From assembly GCF_000938305.1 (NCBI RefSeq), contig NZ_JYMT01000026.1, positions 1 to 35,033 on the forward strand: a stretch of DNA of 35,033 nucleotides, given 5' to 3'. This document shows, piece by piece, positions 30,338-35,033 of this stretch (within the stretch, counting starts at the first letter, position 1; every line of letters starts with the position of its first letter). The translations under genes and the position numbers were made by a program. The DNA is from Bradyrhizobium sp. LTSP885. Lineage in GTDB: Bacteria; Pseudomonadota; Alphaproteobacteria; Rhizobiales; Xanthobacteraceae. The notes beneath the pieces were generated by a model that was not told the DNA's origin, ran no database searches, and saw only the letters and a list, made by a program, of their open reading frames with translations.

Positions 30338-31570
30338 TTACGACCCCTTCTCGCCGCTCATGACCGGGCCGAACAGGTCCCAGCTCTCGCCCTTGAAGCG
30401 CATCATCTGAAGCTGCTCGATCGGCGCGTAATCGTCGGGTCCGGTCTTGATCTTGGTCCCCGGCAGATAGATGCCGATCTCGAAGTTCAAATTGGCGGCC
30501 TGCTTCATCACGTTCTCGCGGGTGAGGTTGTCGCCGCACTGGCGCAGCACCTGCTCGAGACCCTTGGCGACGCCATAGCCGAACACGGTCGAGGCATCGT
30601 CCTGGTCGCCTTCGGCGTACCATTTGGTCATGAAGGCGCGCCATTCCACCATGGCCGGATCGTTCTTCCAGCCGGGATCCTTGGGGTCCTTGAGGTACTG
30701 CGTGGACAGGATGCCCTGGCTCGCTTCATAGCCGGCCGGATGCATCACGCCGCCGATCGACGCCGAAACGTTGGTCAGGAACTGGACCGGATGCCAGTCG
30801 AGCTCCGCGATCTTCTTGATCGCCTGCGCCGCGAATTTCGGCGTCGCGATGTTGACGAAGATATCGGGGTTGGCGCCCTTGATCTGCACAACTTGCGAAT
30901 CCACCGTCGGCGACGTCGTCTCGTAGGAGGATTCGACGACGATCAGCTTGCTGGCCTGATCGCCGAGGCCGTCGTGCAGGCCGATCACATAATCCTTGCC
31001 GAAATCGTCGTTCTGGTAGAGCATGCCGATCGTCTTGCCGGGATAATTCTTCAGGATGTACTTGGCGTAGATCCGCGCCTCGACCTGGTAGCTGGGCTGC
31101 CAGCCCATCGTCCACGGAAAATTCTTCGGATCGTTCCACTTCGCCGCGCCGGTGGAGACGAACAGCTGCGGCACCTTCTTGGCGTTCATGTATTTCTGGA
31201 TCGCCGTGTTGCCCGGCGTGCCCAGCGGGTTGAAGATCAACAGCACCTCGTCGCTTTCGACCAGCTTGCGGGCCTGCTCGACCATCTTCGGCGGGCTGTA
31301 GCCGTCATCATAGGAGACGAAGTCGATCTTGCGGCCGTTGATGCCACCTTCGCTGTTGAGCTTCTTGAAATAGGCGGCCTCGGTCTTGCCGATGGTGGCA
31401 TAGGCCGACGCCGGGCCCGAATAGGGCATGATGTTGCCGATCTTGATCTCGGTGTCGGTCGCGCCGGGGTCGTATGTCTTCTGGGCATTGGCTGCGCTTG
31501 CGACCGCAAATGCGAGACATCCCGCAAGTGCCGCGGATTGGGCATAGCTCAAGAGTCGGTGATGCATCAT
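30338..31570 (-). CDS. branched-chain amino acid-type ABC substrate-binding protein
   Basis: A 410-residue periplasmic protein of the Leu/Ile/Val-type (HAAT, type I fold) binding-protein family. Signal peptide LLSYAQSAALAGCLAFAVAS, cleavage ANA-QK near residue 29; then EIKIGNIMPYSGPASAYATI, the classic N-terminal strand, NGRKIDFVSYDDGYSPPK and TIGMLYQNDDFGKDYV. No permease or ATPase genes are present in the window. Members bind amino acids, aromatic acids or amides; the neighbouring enolase-superfamily enzyme suggests a hydroxy- or sugar acid, but that is only inference. It is divergent from the AraC/GyrI gene. The start at 31570 gives MMHHR; the next codon is also ATG. Confidence 0.92.
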   Translation of the reverse strand: MMHHRLLSYAQSAALAGCLAFAVASAANAQKTYDPGATDTEIKIGNIMPYSGPASAYATIGKTEAAYFKKLNSEGGINGRKIDFVSYDDGYSPPKMVEQARKLVESDEVLLIFNPLGTPGNTAIQKYMNAKKVPQLFVSTGAAKWNDPKNFPWTMGWQPSYQVEARIYAKYILKNYPGKTIGMLYQNDDFGKDYVIGLHDGLGDQASKLIVVESSYETTSPTVDSQVVQIKGANPDIFVNIATPKFAAQAIKKIAELDWHPVQFLTNVSASIGGVMHPAGYEASQGILSTQYLKDPKDPGWKNDPAMVEWRAFMTKWYAEGDQDDASTVFGYGVAKGLEQVLRQCGDNLTRENVMKQAANLNFEIGIYLPGTKIKTGPDDYAPIEQLQMMRFKGESWDLFGPVMSGEKGS

Positions 31571-31703
31571 TGTCCTCCCTGACGTGCTGGCCGCGGCTCA
31601 TGCAGTCTTGATGGTCGGGCTGCTTCTGGTGAGCCGTCGGATCGATGCGACGGCGAGTATGCACGATTGGGCCCATGTTGCCAGCAAGCCCTTTGGGCTA
31701 AAT

Positions 31704-31718
31704 TTCCGTGCAACGGAA
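31704..31718. promoter_or_regulatory. palindrome in the divergent promoter region
   Basis: TTCCGT-gca-ACGGAA is a perfect inverted repeat with 6-base arms, 133 bases ahead of the binding-protein start and 93 bases before the AraC-type gene. A small AGCCC-ttt-GGGCT hairpin lies just left of it (31687-31699). It is a candidate operator for one or both divergent genes; no specific family is assigned. Confidence 0.4.
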
Positions 31719-31811
31719 CCGCGGGATTCGGCCGTCGGGGAGCAAGGACTGTCAAGCACCGCGCTGGGCAGAGGAGCATGATGTGAGCGCTTTGAAGGAA
31801 AGCCGTCGTCC

Positions 31812-32651
31812 ATGAATCCAGCCCAGAAAGCGCTCTGGTACATCGAAAGCCATCTCGGAACGCCGCTGACGCTCGACGAGATTGCTGGCATCGCCGGTGT
31901 CTCACGCTTTCATCTGGTGCGGGCGTTCGCGGAGGCGACCGGGTTCTCGGTGATGCGCTATGTGCGGGCCCGCCGGCTCAGCGAGGCCGCGCGCGAGCTG
32001 GCGGCCGGTGCGCCCGACATCCTCAGCCTGGCGCTGGATGCGGATTACGGCTCCCACGAAGCATTCACCCGCGCGTTCCGCGACCATTTCGGCGTCACGC
32101 CCGAGACGGTGCGCGCGACGACGTGCCTGACGACGCTCAAGCTGCAGGAGCCGATCACCATGATCTCGACAGCCCTCGATCATCTCGCGCCGCCGCGGAC
32201 CGCGACCGGCAAGGCGTTCCTCGTCGCCGGCATCGCCGAACGTTACAATCACGACGTCGGCAGCGGGGCAGGGATTCCGAACCAGTGGCACAGCTTCCAC
32301 CTGCAATCGCCCAGCATTCCCCGCCGGGTCGGCAAGGTCTCCTATGGCGTCTGCTGCAACGGCGACGATGCCGGCAATTTCGATTACATCGCGGGTATCG
32401 AGGTTGCCGATTTCTCCGACCTGCCGCGCGAGTTCGCACACGTCCGAATCCCCGAGCAGAAATATCTCGTGTTCACCCACCCGGACCACATCTCGACCAT
32501 CCGCCGCACCGTCAACACGATCTGGAATCGCTTTCTGCCGCAATCCGGCATGAAGGTCGCGGACGCGCCGAACTTCGAGCGCTATGACGAGCGTTTCGAT
32601 GCGAGCACCGGCAACGGCGGATTAGAGATCTGGGTGCCGGTGAACGAGTAG
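31812..32651 (+). CDS. AraC-type regulator with GyrI-like effector domain
   Basis: A 279-residue protein. The AraC DNA-binding domain is at the N-terminus (about 1-105): LTLDEIAGIAGVSRFHLVRAF for the first helix-turn-helix and SLALDADYGSHEAFTRAFRDHFGVTPETVRA for the second (in parts). The C-terminal half (about 120-279) is GyrI-like, as in Rob, with PRRVGKVSYGVCCNGDDAGN, YIAGIEVADFSDLP and LEIWVPVNE. Such proteins bind small drugs or other hydrophobic ligands. It diverges from the LIV-type binding-protein gene and may control it. The start is ATG 31812. Confidence 0.9.
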   Translation: MNPAQKALWYIESHLGTPLTLDEIAGIAGVSRFHLVRAFAEATGFSVMRYVRARRLSEAARELAAGAPDILSLALDADYGSHEAFTRAFRDHFGVTPETVRATTCLTTLKLQEPITMISTALDHLAPPRTATGKAFLVAGIAERYNHDVGSGAGIPNQWHSFHLQSPSIPRRVGKVSYGVCCNGDDAGNFDYIAGIEVADFSDLPREFAHVRIPEQKYLVFTHPDHISTIRRTVNTIWNRFLPQSGMKVADAPNFERYDERFDASTGNGGLEIWVPVNE

Positions 32652-32681
32652 CGCCGCAGCGGCCGTGCCACAAAATTCGGC

Positions 32682-32803
32682 GTCGTCCCTGCGAAAGCAG
32701 GGACCCATAACCACAAATGTTGATTGTTGCGCACCGCTGGAACGACGAGTCCCTTTCACAACACCCGCTGCGGAGTATGGGTCCCTGCTTTCGCAGGGAC
32801 GAC
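32682..32803. repeat. inverted repeat with GAAA-tetraloop hairpins
   Basis: Perfect 27-base arms at 32682-32708 and 32777-32803, separated by a 68-base centre. Each arm contains CCCTGC-GAAA-GCAGGG (or its complement), a 6-bp stem with a GNRA-type tetraloop. It lies 31 bases after the AraC/GyrI stop and is a different family from the GTCATTGCGAG elements. Confidence 0.9.
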
Positions 32804-32956
32804 GGTGTTATGTGCGGCGCCACCGCCCCACCATCGCCGGGCAGCATTGCGCTCGCGGTTGCTTGGCAAGCCAGATCGACTTTGCCATAACGGGGCGAAA
32901 CAGCCGCGTGCGGGGCCTTCGGAATCCGCCTGCAATCAACGAGCCGGGAGGATGCC

Positions 32957-33883
32957 ATGGCCAATATCCGTGTTCTTGCCACAGATCTGGAGTTTCCCGA
33001 AGGCCCGGTGGTGATGCCTGACGGGTCGGTCGTGCTGGTCGAAATCCGCGGCCAGCGGCTGACCCGGGTTTATCCCGACGGGCGCAAGGAAGTGGTCGCG
33101 AAGATGCCGGGCGGCCCGAATGGCGCGGCGCTTGGCCCCGACGGCAAGATCTATGTCTGCAACAATGGCGGCTTCTCCTGGATGCCGACCGGCAAGATGA
33201 TCATGCCGGGCCCGCAGCCGGAGGACTATCTCGGCGGCTCGATCCAGCGCGTCGATCTGCAATCCGGCAAGGTCGAGACCGTGGTGACGAAGTGCGGTGA
33301 GCACGAGCTGCGCGGGCCGAACGATCTGGTGTTCGACAGACAGGGCGGCCTGTGGTTCTCCGACCTCGGCAAGCGCCGCGCCCGCGACATGGATGTCGGC
33401 GCGTTCTACTACCTCAAGCCCGGCATGAACGAGATCGTCGAGGCCGTGCACGGCATCCTGCCGGCCAACGGCATCGGCTTGTCGCCGGACGAGAAGACCG
33501 TCTACATCGCGGAGACTCCGACCGCGCGGCTGTGGGCCTATGAGATCGGCGAGGCCGGCACCATCAAGCCGCGTGACGTGATCTATCGCGGCGAGCGCGG
33601 CAAGCCGATCGCGGGCCTCGGCGGCTACCAGATGTTCGATTCACTCGCGGTGGAAGCGAACGGCAATATCTGCGTGGCGACGCTGGTCTCGGGCTGCATC
33701 TCGGTGATCGCGCCCGACGGCACATTGGTCGAGCAGGTGCCGACCGGCGACCGCGTCACCACCAACATCGCCTTCGGCGGCCCCGAGCTGAAGACCGCCT
33801 ACATCACGCTGTCGGGCAAGGGCGAACTGATCGCAATGGACTGGCCGCGGCCGGGATTGCCGCTCAACTTCTTGAACAAATGA
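32957..33883 (+). CDS. SMP-30/gluconolactonase family protein
   Basis: A 308-residue beta-propeller lactonase-like protein without a signal peptide. Family residues visible are LEFPEGPVVMPDGSVVLVE (opening metal-binding Glu), GGPNGAALGPDGKIYVCNNGG, GPNDLVFDRQGGLWFSDLG (Asn/Asp ligands) and LPANGIGLSPDEKTVYIAET. GGGAGG precedes ATG 32957 by six bases; an out-of-frame ATG is just upstream. It likely opens a sugar or other lactone using Ca2+ or Zn2+. A role behind the PQQ sugar dehydrogenase (lactone hydrolysis) is attractive, but the two genes are about 23 kb apart. Confidence 0.9.
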   Translation: MANIRVLATDLEFPEGPVVMPDGSVVLVEIRGQRLTRVYPDGRKEVVAKMPGGPNGAALGPDGKIYVCNNGGFSWMPTGKMIMPGPQPEDYLGGSIQRVDLQSGKVETVVTKCGEHELRGPNDLVFDRQGGLWFSDLGKRRARDMDVGAFYYLKPGMNEIVEAVHGILPANGIGLSPDEKTVYIAETPTARLWAYEIGEAGTIKPRDVIYRGERGKPIAGLGGYQMFDSLAVEANGNICVATLVSGCISVIAPDGTLVEQVPTGDRVTTNIAFGGPELKTAYITLSGKGELIAMDWPRPGLPLNFLNK

Positions 33884-33975
33884 CGACACTCACCGTCATT
33901 GCGAGGAGCAACGCGACGAAGCAATCCACGCATCAGCACATGCGGACGGATGGATTGCTTCGCTTCGCTCGCAAT

Positions 33976-35023
33976 TGTGCAAGTTCACTAATTCGCTGAT
34001 TGAATGGGTTCAGTTTTGGTCGCAGCGAAGTCCTTTGGTGTCTGGCCGCCAAGGGCCTGATGAGGCCTGTGGTTGTTGTAGTAGATCAGGTACTCGAAGA
34101 GTTCATTGGCGAAGTGATCGAGGTTATCGAAGGTTGCCCCATCGATGACGTCGTCGTCGAGGGTACGCCAGAACCGTTCGATCTTGCCGTTGGTCTGCGG
34201 CCGATAGGGTCTGGTGTAGCGATGCTTGATGCCGAGTTCGAGGAGCATGGCTTCGAAGGGATGCTCTTCACGGTTGTTTCGGGATGCGAACTCGGCGCCG
34301 TTGTCGGACATGATTTCGGCGAAGACCAGCCCATAGGTGACGTTGAGGGTGTTGATCATCTTCAGCGTCCTGAACATGACCGGCAAGGCTTTCTTGGAGG
34401 TGATGACCTCGGCCCAGGCCAGGCGCGAGCAGCTGTCGATCAGGCTGACGATATAGGCCGTGGCCGGGGGTGGCGCCAGGAACACGTCGCGTGGCAGCTG
34501 ATGCAGATCGACATGGCCAAGTTCGCCGAGCTTGTCCTTGATAATGCGGCGTTTCTCCTCGCGCATCGCCGGCGTGCGCCGGTTCAGATGATAGCGTTTC
34601 AGGACCCGGTAGATCGTCGACGGCGAGGGTAGCGTATCGCGCCGCTCGCGCAAGACAGCATGGATCTCGTAGCGGTTCATCCCCCTCTGGCGGCAAGCAA
34701 CGATCTCGGCCTCGATGCCTTCCGGTTCGCGCCGTTCCTTCCACTTCGGTCCGCGCCGCCGCGGCAAGAGGTCGGCCTCCTCGCCGCTTTGCAAATAGCG
34801 GTTGTAACACTTCCGGAAGGTTTGCGAGCAGGTGCCGTGATGCCGATAAAAATCTCCGACCCGGCGGAACGTTGCCGACCGCCCGGCTTTCACCGCCTCG
34901 TATTCCGGGATCAGGAACCGCCACTTCTGCAGGTAGTTCCGCTCAATCGTCCGGTCGTAGCTGTTGTCGCGCATCGAATCCTCCCGCAAGAGAATTCAAT
35001 CAGCGAATTAGTGAACTTGCACA
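33976..35023 (-). mobile_element. IS481-like insertion sequence, intact
   Basis: A 1048-base element. The ends are perfect 30-base inverted repeats (33976-34005 and 34994-35023, beginning TGTGCAAGTTCACTAATTCG). GCAAT flanks both sides (33971-33975 and 35024-35028), a 5-base target-site duplication. It holds one transposase gene. The perfect ends and duplication point to recent, possibly still active, transposition. The family is assigned from the single DDE transposase and the TGT ends. Confidence 0.93.
33988..34974 (-). CDS. IS481-family-like DDE transposase
   Basis: A 328-residue transposase. The N-terminus is a helix-turn-helix region (GDFYRHHGTCSQTFRKCYNR and NRYEIHAVLRERRDTLPSPS), then the rve/RNase H-like catalytic core: HVDLHQL (Asp), MSDNGAEF (Asp) and PQTNGKIERFWRTL (Glu), closing with YYNNHRPHQALGG. 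ATG 34974 follows GGGAGG by five bases; the in-frame TTG at 34989 overlaps that site. The stop codon lies inside the left inverted repeat. The gene is complete and in one frame, so no programmed frameshift is needed, unlike IS3. Confidence 0.93.
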   Translation of the reverse strand: MRDNSYDRTIERNYLQKWRFLIPEYEAVKAGRSATFRRVGDFYRHHGTCSQTFRKCYNRYLQSGEEADLLPRRRGPKWKERREPEGIEAEIVACRQRGMNRYEIHAVLRERRDTLPSPSTIYRVLKRYHLNRRTPAMREEKRRIIKDKLGELGHVDLHQLPRDVFLAPPPATAYIVSLIDSCSRLAWAEVITSKKALPVMFRTLKMINTLNVTYGLVFAEIMSDNGAEFASRNNREEHPFEAMLLELGIKHRYTRPYRPQTNGKIERFWRTLDDDVIDGATFDNLDHFANELFEYLIYYNNHRPHQALGGQTPKDFAATKTEPIQSAN

Positions 35024-35033
35024 GCAATGACGG

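Larger units (their letters stand above)
33895..35031. repeat. GTCATTGCGAG-family palindromic repeat, copy 7, interrupted by an IS
   Basis: The repeat runs 33895-33975 and resumes after the IS at 35024-35031, completing the ...CTCGCAATGAC end. Only the last bases of the right arm were split off. Removing the IS and one 5-base duplication restores an ordinary copy of the element. Confidence 0.9.

Noticed and set aside
13152..35031. Repeats considered as a CRISPR array
   Set aside because: The copies are kilobases apart, palindromic and lie between different genes; there are no regular spacers or cas genes.

Overview
The window looks like chromosomal DNA of a Bradyrhizobium-type alphaproteobacterium. 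The evidence is strongly GC-biased codon use, a complete pqqABCDE cluster, an enolase-superfamily gene that I recognise as the Bradyrhizobium D-tartrate dehydratase (active-site residues fall at the expected positions), many dispersed palindromic repeats beginning GTCATTGCGAG and ending CTCGCAATGAC, and a mixed catabolic/oxidative gene content. It holds 37 protein-coding genes that I can support. I see no rRNA, tRNA or CRISPR array.

Layout. 33-2803 (+): a DUF1800/DUF1501 pair of exported proteins. 8160-2837 (-): the PQQ cofactor cluster pqqA-B-C-D-E, followed without a real gap by a proline-iminopeptidase-like hydrolase and a MurI-family racemase homologue in which both catalytic cysteines are serines. 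8518-13134 (+): a small DUF6894 protein, a periplasmic PQQ-dependent sugar (sorbosone-type) dehydrogenase, a dihaem cytochrome c, an amidase, glutathione peroxidase and a DUF3297 protein. The cofactor pathway, a PQQ enzyme and a plausible electron acceptor therefore sit back to back. 13276-15682 (+): D-tartrate dehydratase and a multi-pass membrane protein behind a promoter with two copies of a palindromic operator. 15813-18134 (-): malonyl-CoA decarboxylase and an AraC regulator. The AraC gene diverges from an MFS transporter (18212-19390). 19524-22133 (+): a family-3 solute-binding protein, an AtzG-like small subunit and an AtzE-like amidase. 22231-23967 (+): a PP2C phosphatase/Ser-Thr kinase fusion with a C-terminal membrane anchor.

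24099-29000: an orphan ModA-like binding protein, intracellular PHB depolymerase divergent from a glutathione S-transferase, a cupin, a small conserved-looking protein and a small exported coiled-coil protein. 29094-32651: an unusual enolase-superfamily enzyme with a branched-chain-amino-acid-type binding protein, divergent from an AraC/GyrI-like regulator. 32957-33883: an SMP-30/gluconolactonase-like protein. 33976-35023: an intact IS481-like insertion sequence with perfect 30-bp inverted repeats, inserted into one of the palindromic repeats with a 5-bp target duplication.

Most worth a second look: the two extra genes attached to the pqq operon (especially the Cys-less racemase homologue), the structured pqqA-pqqB intergenic region, the tandem operator at 14500-14536, the enolase-family enzyme with altered active-site residues at 29094-30197, and the repeat/IS architecture. 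All functional assignments come from reading motifs by eye; no database search was run.
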